Positions 1 to 6,208 of a DNA stretch of 12,310 nucleotides are shown here, piece after piece. The stretch covers positions 12,624 to 24,933 of the forward strand of contig PLSY01000354.1 in NCBI GenBank assembly GCA_003164275.1. Reading direction: 5' to 3'. The position numbers and the translations under genes were made by a program. Position 1 is the stretch's first letter, and every line of letters starts with the position of its first letter. The notes under the pieces were generated by a model, which was not told the origin of the DNA, ran no database searches, and saw nothing but the letters and a program-made list of their open reading frames with translations. The DNA comes from Acidimicrobiaceae bacterium. Its GTDB lineage: Bacteria > Actinomycetota > Acidimicrobiia > Acidimicrobiales > RAAP-2.

Positions 1-260
1 CTGCCGTAGGAGGACACGGCCATGAAGTCGACGTCGACCGGGAGATCGATGGCCCGCGACAGATCGCTCATGAACATGAACGCTCCCTTCAGCACGCCGA
101 CGAGCAGGGGGGGGCGACCGGCATAGTCGGCGGTGATGCGCCCTCCTAGCTCGGCGATCCTGGCTTGGAGCTCGCCCTCCGAGACGATCACCCGACCGAC
201 GTCAGCACCGTCTTCGAGGCGTTCGGGAGTCCCTGACACCGCATCATCAGCCGTGGTCAC
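1..260 (-). CDS. hpt: Hypoxanthine (guanine) phosphoribosyltransferase, N-terminal part (runs off the left edge)
   Basis: Purine salvage enzyme that joins hypoxanthine or guanine to PRPP to give IMP or GMP in the cytoplasm. Only the first 86 residues are in the window. The family pattern is clear: VIVSEGELQARIAELG (about 24-39), LLVGVLKGAF (52-61) and DFMAVSSYG (78-86), which match the N-terminal core of bacterial Hpt. The PRPP-binding loop would lie beyond the edge. I chose the GTG at 260, which overlaps the end of tilS by 14 bases; the start is uncertain because no clear Shine-Dalgarno is visible and another in-frame GTG lies seven codons on. The order tilS then hpt is conserved in many bacteria, often followed by ftsH, which would be expected just left of this window. 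Confidence 0.93.
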   Translation of the reverse strand, partial: MTTADDAVSGTPERLEDGADVGRVIVSEGELQARIAELGGRITADYAGRPPLLVGVLKGAFMFMSDLSRAIDLPVDVDFMAVSSYG

Positions 261-1203
261 GGTGCGACTGTACCGGACGGTCGCCGATCACCGGCCCGAC
301 CGGAGCCACCACCGCCTCTTTCGACAGGCGCCCGAGGCTCCGTCGCACCCTGGTGCCACCTGGCACTTCGGTGGCCAAACGCTCGCCACGTGCCACTTGG
401 AGCACCCGTTCCACCGCGTCGAGCGGCGGCGGGTACGGGCCGGACCCCGTCAGCCACTCCCGAACGCTCCGCCTGCCCACCGGAGGTGGCGCGGCCGACA
501 GCGAGGCGGCATTCGTGGGGTCAACGAGCGAGGCGACGGCAGCGAGGATCTCCGCGTCGCCGGCCAGCACACCCGCCTGGCGGGCGAGTACCGGGACGAT
601 GTCACGACCGGCGATGTCCGAGCACAGCGCCACCAGCTCGTGGCGGATCCGGTTGCGGAGGAAGCGGGGGTCTTCGTTGGAGGGGTCCTGGACCGGGTGG
701 AGGCCGAAGCGATCGCACAAAGCCACCGTCTCGGACCGGCGTAGGCCGAGCAGGGGATGTCGATGATCGGCCCTCATGGCGGCAAGGCCCGAGACCCCGG
801 CCCCACGGAGGAGATTGGCCAGCACCGTCTCGGCCTGGTCATCGGCGGTATGCCCGGTGGCCGCATCGGGGCCGAGAGCATGCAGCCGTGCCGCCCGGGC
901 CCTAGCCTCCAGGTTAGGCCCGTCGACGAGGTCTGCCCGCTCAGAGCGGAACGCCGCCCCGAACCTGCGGGCGGCTTCGGCCACGACGTCGGCCTCGTCC
1001 GCCGACCCGGGCCTCAGGCCGTGGTCGACATGGATGGCCGTGACCCGACAGCCTGACGCCACACCCAATACGAGCAGGCTGAGCGAGTCGGCCCCTCCCG
1101 AGACTCCGCAGTCGAGTGCCGTCCCCGGAGCGGGGAAGGTGCATCGCCGGACGAGCTCTTCGACGAGCGGGTCAGCCCGAGAGGGCGGGTGTGGTTCCGA
1201 CAC
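247..1203 (-). CDS. tilS: tRNA(Ile)-lysidine synthase TilS
   Basis: Modifies the wobble cytidine of the CAU-anticodon tRNA-Ile to lysidine using ATP and lysine, so that the tRNA reads AUA; essential in most bacteria. The 318-residue protein has the N-type ATP-pyrophosphatase P-loop SGGADS (35-40), HVDHGLRP (58-65), the TGHTADDQAET segment (116-126) and the RNRIRHEL motif (183-190) diagnostic of TilS. The C-terminal part after about residue 230 is short and divergent, as in many actinobacterial TilS proteins. The start is GTG at 1203 and overlaps the end of the zincin gene by 32 bases, suggesting translational coupling; a start slightly further in is possible. The gene sits between the DUF2342 zincin and hpt, as in mycobacteria. 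Confidence 0.95.
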   Translation of the reverse strand: MSEPHPPSRADPLVEELVRRCTFPAPGTALDCGVSGGADSLSLLVLGVASGCRVTAIHVDHGLRPGSADEADVVAEAARRFGAAFRSERADLVDGPNLEARARAARLHALGPDAATGHTADDQAETVLANLLRGAGVSGLAAMRADHRHPLLGLRRSETVALCDRFGLHPVQDPSNEDPRFLRNRIRHELVALCSDIAGRDIVPVLARQAGVLAGDAEILAAVASLVDPTNAASLSAAPPPVGRRSVREWLTGSGPYPPPLDAVERVLQVARGERLATEVPGGTRVRRSLGRLSKEAVVAPVGPVIGDRPVQSHRDHG

Positions 1204-2299
1204 GGGAGATCCATTGGGCGGGATTGCGGATCTCGGCCAGGGAGGGGAGCCACTCGGGACCTCGCCAGACTCTGTCCATCAGCTCGGTGCCACCCGAGTC
1301 CTCGACCGCGGCGATGAAACGCTCCCCTTCTTCGTACTGGCGGAGCTTGGCCTCGATCCCGATCAGCTGCTGGAGGAGCTTGGCCGGGCCCTTGGTCTGC
1401 TTGCGGCGTTGGCGGAGTACCTCGGAGAACTTCGCTGCGCTCGGGATGGCGGCCGCCCCTGCCCTGTCCATGGTCACGTCCCCGTGCCCCTCCAAGAGGC
1501 TCATCAGGGCTTGGATCCGATGCAGGCCCTCGAGCTGCTCGGGCGTGGCTACGAGGCCAAGGGCGCCGTTGTCGGCGAGTGGGTTCCGGCCGGCGCGGAT
1601 CTCCTCGGTCATCCGCCGGAGGGCCTCGGCGAAGCGGGAGGGGTCGGGCTCCAAGGAGCCGATGCCCTCTTCCACCAGAGACACGAAGTAGTCGCGCATC
1701 CAGGGGATGGCGGTGAACTGGCAGCGGTGGGTCACCTCGTGGAGGGCCAGCCACAGCCTGAACTCGCGAGGCTCGAAGTCGTGAAGCTGCTCCAAGGCGA
1801 CGACGTTCGGCCCGACGAAGTAGACGAGGTCCTGGTCTTCGTTGGCCTCCTCGGTGAGCAGCAGGTCGTACTGGCCAAGCACCCGGGTCGACAGCCACCC
1901 GAGGATCAGGCCCATCTGGGTGCCTGTGACCACCCGGCCGGCTGAGGCGATCGGCCCGGCCAGGCGCTGGGTGACGGCGTTGGTGCGGGCAATCCTGGAC
2001 GGATCCAATTTATCGAGATGAGGACCGAGCAGTCGCTGGAAGCTCGACACGTTGGCATGCACCCAACCGGCGCGGTCGGTCACCCGGGCCCGAGCCGGTC
2101 CTGCAGCTGAACGGAGGCCCGTCGAAGCCGCGACGAGCTCCTCGGCCTCCGCAGTCAGCTCCTCGAAGTCGGCCTGCAGAAGGTCCGGTCGGTAAGGGGC
2201 GGGAAGATGGCTGCGGCTGCCCACCCACCCAGCCACTCGCTCCGCCGCGTCCCAGGCCACCGCTCCTGGGGATCCTGTCGGACTCACCGAATCGCTCAC
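1172..2299 (-). CDS. DUF2342 / F420-associated zincin-like putative metalloprotease
   Basis: A 375-residue member of the actinobacterial zincin-like family described as associated with coenzyme F420 occurrence; the biochemical role is unknown. Seen: the zinc-binding HEVTH (187-191), the family-typical GTQMGLILGWLSTRVLGQYD (127-146), and LLEGHGDVTMD (268-278), whose glutamate is a candidate third zinc ligand. No signal peptide or membrane segment is visible, so it is probably cytoplasmic. It precedes tilS and hpt in the same operon, the order seen in Mycobacterium (the Rv3626c-Rv3625c-Rv3624c region). The start is a GTG placed 7 bases after a TACACT element, with no Shine-Dalgarno, which suggests a leaderless mRNA. 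Family assignment is firm; peptidase activity is inferred from the motif only. Confidence 0.9.
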   Translation of the reverse strand: MSDSVSPTGSPGAVAWDAAERVAGWVGSRSHLPAPYRPDLLQADFEELTAEAEELVAASTGLRSAAGPARARVTDRAGWVHANVSSFQRLLGPHLDKLDPSRIARTNAVTQRLAGPIASAGRVVTGTQMGLILGWLSTRVLGQYDLLLTEEANEDQDLVYFVGPNVVALEQLHDFEPREFRLWLALHEVTHRCQFTAIPWMRDYFVSLVEEGIGSLEPDPSRFAEALRRMTEEIRAGRNPLADNGALGLVATPEQLEGLHRIQALMSLLEGHGDVTMDRAGAAAIPSAAKFSEVLRQRRKQTKGPAKLLQQLIGIEAKLRQYEEGERFIAAVEDSGGTELMDRVWRGPEWLPSLAEIRNPAQWISRVGTTPALSG

Positions 2300-2306
2300 G
2301 AACCCC

Positions 2307-2312
2307 AGTGTA
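2307..2312 (-). promoter_or_regulatory. Putative -10 element (TACACT) for a leaderless DUF2342-tilS-hpt transcript
   Basis: TACACT fits the actinobacterial TANNNT -10 pattern and ends 7 bases before the GTG start of the zincin gene, so transcription would begin at or next to the start codon. No convincing -35 box is seen, which is common for such promoters. The 66-base gap between rsrA and the zincin has room for it. Confidence 0.4.
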
Positions 2313-2365
2313 GGGATGTCGTCAGGCCGAAGGCGCTCACCCGTGCCCGCTGGCGCTCGGGACCC

Positions 2366-2677
2366 TCAGTTGCCCTGGCGGCTGTGCTCCTCACGGAGCG
2401 ATTCGGCCACCCGCACAATCAGCGAGTCAGGCACGTGGTCCTTGCATCGGTTGGCGATGACTTTACGCAGCTCGGCCTCGAACCCGTACGCCCCCACGCA
2501 AGGGCCGCACATGTCGAGGTGCCGCACGATCTCCGTCCGTCGCTCCTCGGTCAGCTCTCCGTCGAGGTAGTAGTACAGACGCTCGATCGTCTCGTCGCAA
2601 CCGACGAAGCCTGCTGGTGGCCCCGCCTCACTCCTCGACGGAACTGCCGGGTTCTCCGGTGTTTCCCGATCTCCCAC
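2366..2677 (-). CDS. rsrA: Zinc-binding redox-sensing anti-sigma factor, RsrA-like
   Basis: Binds and inhibits its SigR-type sigma factor under reducing conditions; oxidation of zinc-binding cysteines forms a disulfide, releases zinc and frees the sigma factor. The 103-residue protein carries the ZAS motif H53-x3-C57-x2-C60 (HLDMCGPC), an upstream C27 in the position of the conserved N-terminal cysteine, and C78 in the C-terminal half. The segment ERLYYYLDGELTEERR (32-47) also matches the family. About 20 extra residues precede C27 compared with Streptomyces RsrA, so a later start is possible. The GTG at 2677 is supported by GGGAGAG just upstream (2686-2692), directly after the sigR stop codon. 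It follows sigR by 14 bases, the standard sigR-rsrA operon. Confidence 0.93.
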   Translation of the reverse strand: MGDRETPENPAVPSRSEAGPPAGFVGCDETIERLYYYLDGELTEERRTEIVRHLDMCGPCVGAYGFEAELRKVIANRCKDHVPDSLIVRVAESLREEHSRQGN

Positions 2678-2691
2678 TGGTGGCGCTCTCC

Positions 2692-3270
2692 CTACCTGGC
2701 TTCGTCGGTCGCCCCAACGAGGCCCCGTGTTCTTCCACGATCGACCAACGCCTTTTGGAGGGCTTTTCTTCCACGGTGGATCCTGCTCATCACCGTTCCG
2801 ATGGGCACGTCAGTGATCTCGGCGATCTCCTTGTACGAGAAACCCTCGACGTCGGCCAGCAGGACGGCCATCCGGAACGTGTCAGGCAAGGCCTCGATGG
2901 CTGCCTTCACATCAGTGTCGGTGAACCGGTCGAGGGCCTCATCCTCAGCGCTCCGGCCGAGGCCGGCGGCCTGGTCGCCGGCCAGGTGACGGTAGAGGTA
3001 CAGGTCCTCCACGTCTTCCACGTCGGCGATCTCGGGCCGCCGCTTCTTCGCCCGGTAGGTATTGATGTAGGTGTTGGTCAGGATCCGATAGAGCCAAGCC
3101 TTCAGATTGGTTCCGAGCTCAAAGCTTCCGAATGCCCTGTAGGCCTTCAAATAGGTCTCTTGGACGAGGTCCTCAGCATCGGCAGAGTTGCGGGTCATCC
3201 GCATGGCCGCCGTGTAGAGGGCAGGCATGTACTCCATGGCGAGGTCGGAGAACACTGCCTGATCGGCCAT
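2692..3270 (-). CDS. sigR: ECF RNA polymerase sigma factor, SigR/SigH type
   Basis: Directs RNA polymerase to thiol-oxidative-stress genes (thioredoxin, mycothiol metabolism, proteases) in actinobacteria. The 192-residue protein has sigma region 2 at about 8-78, including [17 protein letters not shown] (31-47) and [17 protein letters not shown] (57-73), and sigma region 4 at about 122-175, with [19 protein letters not shown] (128-146) followed by the helix-turn-helix around [20 protein letters not shown] (148-167). These segments are close to Streptomyces SigR and Mycobacterium SigH. The start is ATG at 3270. The rsrA-like gene follows immediately. SigR operons are usually autoregulated through a GGAAT-N18-GTT promoter; I found no convincing copy upstream, so regulation is not shown by the sequence. 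Confidence 0.94.
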   Translation of the reverse strand: MADQAVFSDLAMEYMPALYTAAMRMTRNSADAEDLVQETYLKAYRAFGSFELGTNLKAWLYRILTNTYINTYRAKKRRPEIADVEDVEDLYLYRHLAGDQAAGLGRSAEDEALDRFTDTDVKAAIEALPDTFRMAVLLADVEGFSYKEIAEITDVPIGTVMSRIHRGRKALQKALVDRGRTRGLVGATDEAR

Positions 3271-3279
3271 CTGTGCACC

Positions 3280-3507
3280 CTACAAGCCGGAGCACTCCCA
3301 CCGCAGCGCGCCGACGAAACGAGTGGCGGCGGCCTCCCACCAAGTGACGCCCTCGCGTCTTCGCAGTTCAACGGCGCACTTTGCCGTGAAGTCGTTTTTG
3401 GGTTCGACGGTGGGGCACAATGCCATCCATGCCGGGACGTACAACGAGTTGACGACGACCTGTTCGGGAGCGTGGTCGAGCTCCGACCAAGAGCCGCGCC
3501 CGGTCAT
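3280..3507 (-). CDS. Possible small hypothetical protein directly upstream of sigR
   Basis: I do not recognise this frame. It would encode 75 residues from ATG 3507 to a TAG only 9 bases before the sigR start. Its composition is protein-like, with hydrophobic and aromatic residues spread through it (for example NSLYVPAWMALC at 20-31 and EGVTWWEAAATRFVGAL at 52-68), unlike a typical antisense frame. The opposite-strand frame shares the same GC-rich third positions, but a rough hand count gives slightly higher GC in first than second positions when read on the minus strand. No Shine-Dalgarno is evident at the proposed start, and the frame is open upstream into poor-looking sequence. It may be a real leader gene of the sigR operon, a remnant, or chance. 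Confidence 0.28.
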   Translation of the reverse strand: MTGRGSWSELDHAPEQVVVNSLYVPAWMALCPTVEPKNDFTAKCAVELRRREGVTWWEAAATRFVGALRWECSGL

Positions 3508-3547
3508 CCGGACCAGGCGGCTTGCCGGCGGGGACCGGCTGTCGACC

Positions 3548-3811
3548 GTGCGACGGGCCGACGGCTCGACGTTCACCGTTCTCGTCCCGAGCTGGGCTGT
3601 CGGCGACGAGCATGCCTGCGCCGAACGGTCGCAGGCATGGATTGTCGAGGTCGGAGGCCCCAGCCGTCCCTCCGGCGAGTCTCTACGGCGACTCGGAGCC
3701 TGGGTCGGATTGAGAATCGACCAGCAACTGGGCATCGGACCCATCGAGAACCACGAAGCCCCCTCCCTGGCGTTCCCCGAGCGTCCGACCGGTCGCTCCC
3801 GCCGCCGTTGA
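3548..3811 (+). CDS. Possible small hypothetical protein, plus strand, start uncertain
   Basis: Unrecognised. From GTG 3548 the frame encodes 87 residues, including DGSTFTVLVPSWAVGDEH and AWIVEVGGPSRPSGESLRRL, ending in an arginine-rich tail. The frame is open from 3323, but the upstream part looks like antisense of the small minus-strand frame next to sigR. From about 3500 on, GC is higher in first than second codon positions when read on the plus strand (about 72 against 61 percent by hand count), which favours this strand. No strong ribosome binding site is visible; in-frame GTG 3410 is an alternative start. It lies between the converging sigR and hydrolase regions. It could equally be a gene remnant. 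Confidence 0.25.
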   Translation: MRRADGSTFTVLVPSWAVGDEHACAERSQAWIVEVGGPSRPSGESLRRLGAWVGLRIDQQLGIGPIENHEAPSLAFPERPTGRSRRR

Positions 3812-3865
3812 CCGCAGGGCGCGGTCGTCCCCCTGGTGCCGCGCACGGGAGTGCGGCGTCGCTGA

Positions 3866-4579
3866 TCAGGCGCTGACGTCGATGAGGAGGCCGGCCAGCT
3901 CTTCGGGTCGGGAAAGGAACGGCGAGTGCGAGGCGTGCATCTCGACGACCAGATCCACGCCGACGTCGGCAATCATGCTTCGCTGCTTGGCCGGGGTGAT
4001 GGCCCGGTCCTCGTCACAGAGCACGTAGGTCCGCTCCACCATGCCCCACCGCCCGTCCGTCACGTGGATCGGGGTCGAGGCCGGGACGATTGGTTCGGGC
4101 ACCAAGAGGCCGGCGGCCCTATCGCTGACCTCACGGCTGCAGTCGCCATAGAACACGTCGTGCACGGCTCCGGGCGCCACCTGGCTGGCTGTGGCTGCCT
4201 CGTTGAGCGTGATGTTCGGGAGCAGCAGGCTGTCCGGATCCTCTGCCATGACGTCCAAAGTCGATTGCCCGTCGTGGAGCAAGACGGCGCAGAGATAGAC
4301 CAGGGTCGCCACCTTCTCCGGGGCCCGCTCGGCCACCTGGCTGATGACCACACCGCCAAGACTGTGCCCGACCAGCACAACGGGACTAGGTGCGGCGTCG
4401 AGGACAGCGACGACCTGGTCGACATAGGAGTCCAGCGTGAGCTGACCGATGGGTCGAAGGTCACCGGCCCGGCCGGGCAGATCGACCGCCGTGGCCTCCG
4501 CGCCGGCCTTGCCCAGATGGCCCTCGACATCTTCCCAGCACCATCCTCCATGCCAGGCGCCGTGGACCAAAACGAACAT
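3866..4579 (-). CDS. Alpha/beta-fold hydrolase, plant-methylesterase/EstC-like
   Basis: A small 237-residue single-domain esterase-type hydrolase; the substrate is unknown. The oxyanion segment is LVHGAWHGGWCW (4-15), the nucleophile elbow is GHSLGG with Ser73 (71-76), the acid is probably Asp191 in YVLCDEDRAI (185-194) and the catalytic histidine is probably His218 in HASHSPFLS (215-223). This spacing matches the hydroxynitrile lyase/methylesterase-like branch of the superfamily, widespread in actinobacteria. No signal peptide is seen, so it is cytoplasmic. The start at ATG 4579 has no Shine-Dalgarno; a TACTCT element 6 bases before it suggests a leaderless mRNA. It appears to be transcribed alone, with large gaps on both sides. 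Confidence 0.88.
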   Translation of the reverse strand: MFVLVHGAWHGGWCWEDVEGHLGKAGAEATAVDLPGRAGDLRPIGQLTLDSYVDQVVAVLDAAPSPVVLVGHSLGGVVISQVAERAPEKVATLVYLCAVLLHDGQSTLDVMAEDPDSLLLPNITLNEAATASQVAPGAVHDVFYGDCSREVSDRAAGLLVPEPIVPASTPIHVTDGRWGMVERTYVLCDEDRAITPAKQRSMIADVGVDLVVEMHASHSPFLSRPEELAGLLIDVSA

Positions 4580-4582
4580 GCC

Positions 4583-5065
4583 ATGAGAGTACCGATGGAG
4601 GAGGGCGCAGTTGATGATCCCTCATGCAACAAGGCCAAGGTGCCGTTTGCCAGCTTGCTTGATGCGGAATGCCGTCACCCAGGTGCCTTCGAGTTTCGCC
4701 TCACCGCGGCAAGAGGGTCGACGCCTCTGGCCGTGAGCCCGGACGCCTTCGCCCCGGAGAAGAGAACCATTGTCGTGAGTCCCGGTCAGGGCGTTGCCGA
4801 GCTAGTCGTCCCGCTCAGTGACGTGGTGAGACAAGCCGTCAGAAGCGCGAAAGGTTCCCTCCCCTGGCTGAGGGCTGACCCCGGGATCCATTCGGCGGCC
4901 AGGGGTCGCCACAGCGCCAGTGGCAGGGGTAGAGGCAGGGGAAGGCTCCACAGGATGCGCCGGCGACCCGACCAACGGGAGGTGATGTCCAGGCATTGGA
5001 TGACGTTTGACAGTTGCCAGAACGGCCCACCCCCCTTTTCTCTAGGATTCGCATCGTCAACATGA
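4583..5065 (+). CDS. Possible hypothetical protein or gene remnant, divergent from the hydrolase
   Basis: Unrecognised 160-residue frame. The first half looks protein-like: FEFRLTAARGSTPLAVSPDA and RTIVVSPGQGVAELVVPLSD, with codons rich in G at position one and T at position two, and GC higher in first than second codon positions (roughly 65 against 55 percent by hand count). The second half (about residue 108 on) becomes a low-complexity Gly/Arg/Ser stretch and then ordinary-looking noise, so the true coding part may end or be broken near 4880. The ATG at 4583 lies only 3 bases from the hydrolase start on the other strand; ATG 4595 or GTG 4640 are alternatives. There is no clear ribosome binding site. 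A decayed gene is as likely as a live one. Confidence 0.3.
   Translation: MRVPMEEGAVDDPSCNKAKVPFASLLDAECRHPGAFEFRLTAARGSTPLAVSPDAFAPEKRTIVVSPGQGVAELVVPLSDVVRQAVRSAKGSLPWLRADPGIHSAARGRHSASGRGRGRGRLHRMRRRPDQREVMSRHWMTFDSCQNGPPPFSLGFASST
4586..4591 (-). promoter_or_regulatory. Putative -10 element (TACTCT) for leaderless alpha/beta hydrolase gene
   Basis: TACTCT fits TANNNT and ends 6 bases before the ATG start. No clear -35 box is present. The geometry matches the element before the DUF2342 gene. Confidence 0.35.
4922..4945 (+). repeat. Two-copy 12-bp imperfect direct repeat
   Basis: GGCAGGGGTAGA (4922-4933) is followed at once by GGCAGGGGAAGG (4934-4945), with 10 of 12 bases identical. It lies in the low-complexity half of the doubtful plus-strand frame and explains its Gly-Arg run. 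No function is apparent. Confidence 0.6.
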
Positions 5066-5213
5066 GGGCAGCCGACGTTGATGAAATGAGCCATCGAAGT
5101 CGGCTCGGTTCCCCTTCAGTACCGACCGGTCCGAGCGCGACTGTCCATCGACCTCGAGCGAGCTCGTCAGTACCGGGTCGCTGGATGGCGGCCCCGTACA
5201 ACTCGTTCGACGA

Positions 5214-5219
5214 GAAAGG
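5214..5219 (+). promoter_or_regulatory. Strong Shine-Dalgarno (GAAAGG) before the truncated signal-peptide ORF
   Basis: GAAAGG lies 8 bases before ATG 5228, an ideal spacing. It stands out because it sits in a long stretch without any clear gene and is the best reason to take the short frame behind it seriously. Confidence 0.45.
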
Positions 5220-5227
5220 CGATCGCC

Positions 5228-5326
5228 ATGAAGGCGTCTGGGTCCCGAACAAGCAAGAGTGTCGTGGCGCTGGCTCTCCTCGGGAGCTCCAGTTCCTTGC
5301 ACTGGGCACGGCCCTCGTCGCCGTGA
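5228..5326 (+). pseudogene. Truncated signal-peptide-like peptide (probable remnant of a secreted protein gene)
   Basis: A 32-residue frame from ATG 5228 begins MKASGSRTSKSVVALALLGS: a basic N-terminus (Lys2, Arg7, Lys10) followed by a hydrophobic core, as in a secretion signal. It then stops at TGA 5324-5326. Reading one base over from about 5290, the sequence continues as LALGTALVAVTADARS and stops at 5343-5345; joined, the two parts would make a long hydrophobic segment with an ADA-like end. This suggests a frameshifted start of a secreted or membrane protein whose body is gone, although a genuine short hydrophobic peptide cannot be excluded. The Shine-Dalgarno is strong. Confidence 0.35.
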
Positions 5327-5413
5327 CGGCGGACGCTCGCAGCTGATCGGTGGTGGCACCGACGAGGACCGCCGCCGCTTCTCCGGGGATGGGCACGCGT
5401 TAGGAAGGTAGCC

Positions 5414-6187
5414 TCAGCCTTTGTTCCTCCAGGTGAACACCGGCGGCCGTCGCTCGAGGAACGCGGCCACACCCTCTGTCGGGTCGTCAGCCGCAGCCAC
5501 CTCTGAGGCCCACCGGGCCACCAGCCGCTCAGGGATGCCGCCATCGGACGCCATGGCATCGACCATGGCCTTGCTGGCCTGCTGGGTCAGGTGAGAACGC
5601 TGGTCCGCCAGCAGGGCGGCGAACTCGGACAGGCGCCGATCCAATGCATCAGGGGCATGGACCTCGTCCACGAGGCCGACACGCAGGGCCCGTTCGGCGT
5701 CGATGAGCTCAGCAGAGAAGAGCAGGTGCTTGGTGGCCGACGGGCCCATCAAGCGGACTGCCCGTGCAAGCGCCGGCGCCGGGTAGACGATCCCAAGGCG
5801 GGCAGGGGTGATGCCGAAGACCGCGGTGTTGTCGGCGATTCGCAGGTCACAAGCCGTGGCGATCTGCACGCCGCCACCGACGCATGAGCCTGTGATGCCA
5901 GCAATGGTGGGCTGAGGCAGGGCGACAAGGGCGGCGGCGGCCTCCAGATTGGTGCGGACGTAGTCCTCGTCGGTCACCTGCAGCCCAGCCACGTCTGCCC
6001 CCGCGCAGAAGTGCTGGCCGACACCGCGGACGAAGACGACGGCCACATCCCGATCGCCGGCCAGGCTCCGACACTGCCGCCCGAGCTCCCCCCACATCTC
6101 CATGGTCATGGCATTGCGCTTCTCGGGCCGATTGAGGGTGATCGTCACCACGCCCCGATGCTTGGCCACGCCAACCAGGTCGGTCAT
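5414..6187 (-). CDS. Crotonase-superfamily protein (enoyl-CoA hydratase/isomerase-like), atypical active site
   Basis: A 257-residue protein of the usual crotonase length that should act on an acyl-CoA thioester. Seen: NRPEKRNAM (19-27), the first oxyanion-hole loop HFCAGADVAGL (59-69), the second SCVGGGVQIA (101-110), and FGITPARLGIVYP (124-136). Aligned with rat enoyl-CoA hydratase, the positions of Glu144 and Glu164 hold Gln108 and Pro128, so classical hydration is unlikely; isomerase, hydrolase or decarboxylase-type chemistry is possible. I chose ATG 6187 because GAGGGG (6196-6201) lies 8 bases upstream; a TTG at 6205 would add six residues. It is the last gene of the amidase-phosphotransferase-crotonase operon, 21 bases after the kinase stop. 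Confidence 0.9.
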   Translation of the reverse strand: MTDLVGVAKHRGVVTITLNRPEKRNAMTMEMWGELGRQCRSLAGDRDVAVVFVRGVGQHFCAGADVAGLQVTDEDYVRTNLEAAAALVALPQPTIAGITGSCVGGGVQIATACDLRIADNTAVFGITPARLGIVYPAPALARAVRLMGPSATKHLLFSAELIDAERALRVGLVDEVHAPDALDRRLSEFAALLADQRSHLTQQASKAMVDAMASDGGIPERLVARWASEVAAADDPTEGVAAFLERRPPVFTWRNKG

Positions 6188-6208
6188 CGCCTCAACCCCT
6201 CGCAACGC

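Noticed and set aside
776..1945. Long plus-strand open frame opposite tilS and the zincin gene
   Set aside because: It is antisense to two firmly identified genes and carries low-complexity, motif-free sequence typical of GC-rich shadow frames.
2617..3876. 419-residue plus-strand frame opposite sigR and rsrA
   Set aside because: Shadow of sigR, whose sigma-2 and sigma-4 regions are unmistakable on the minus strand; the tail beyond sigR is arginine/proline noise.
4667..4696. Possible SigR promoter (GGAAT followed by GTT)
   Set aside because: The spacing is about 22 bases instead of 18, and it is not placed before a recognised gene.
4786..5094. Minus-strand frame with a Leu-Pro alternating stretch
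   Set aside because: The stretch is the complement of the 12-bp direct repeat at 4922-4945; first versus second codon-position GC favours the plus strand here.
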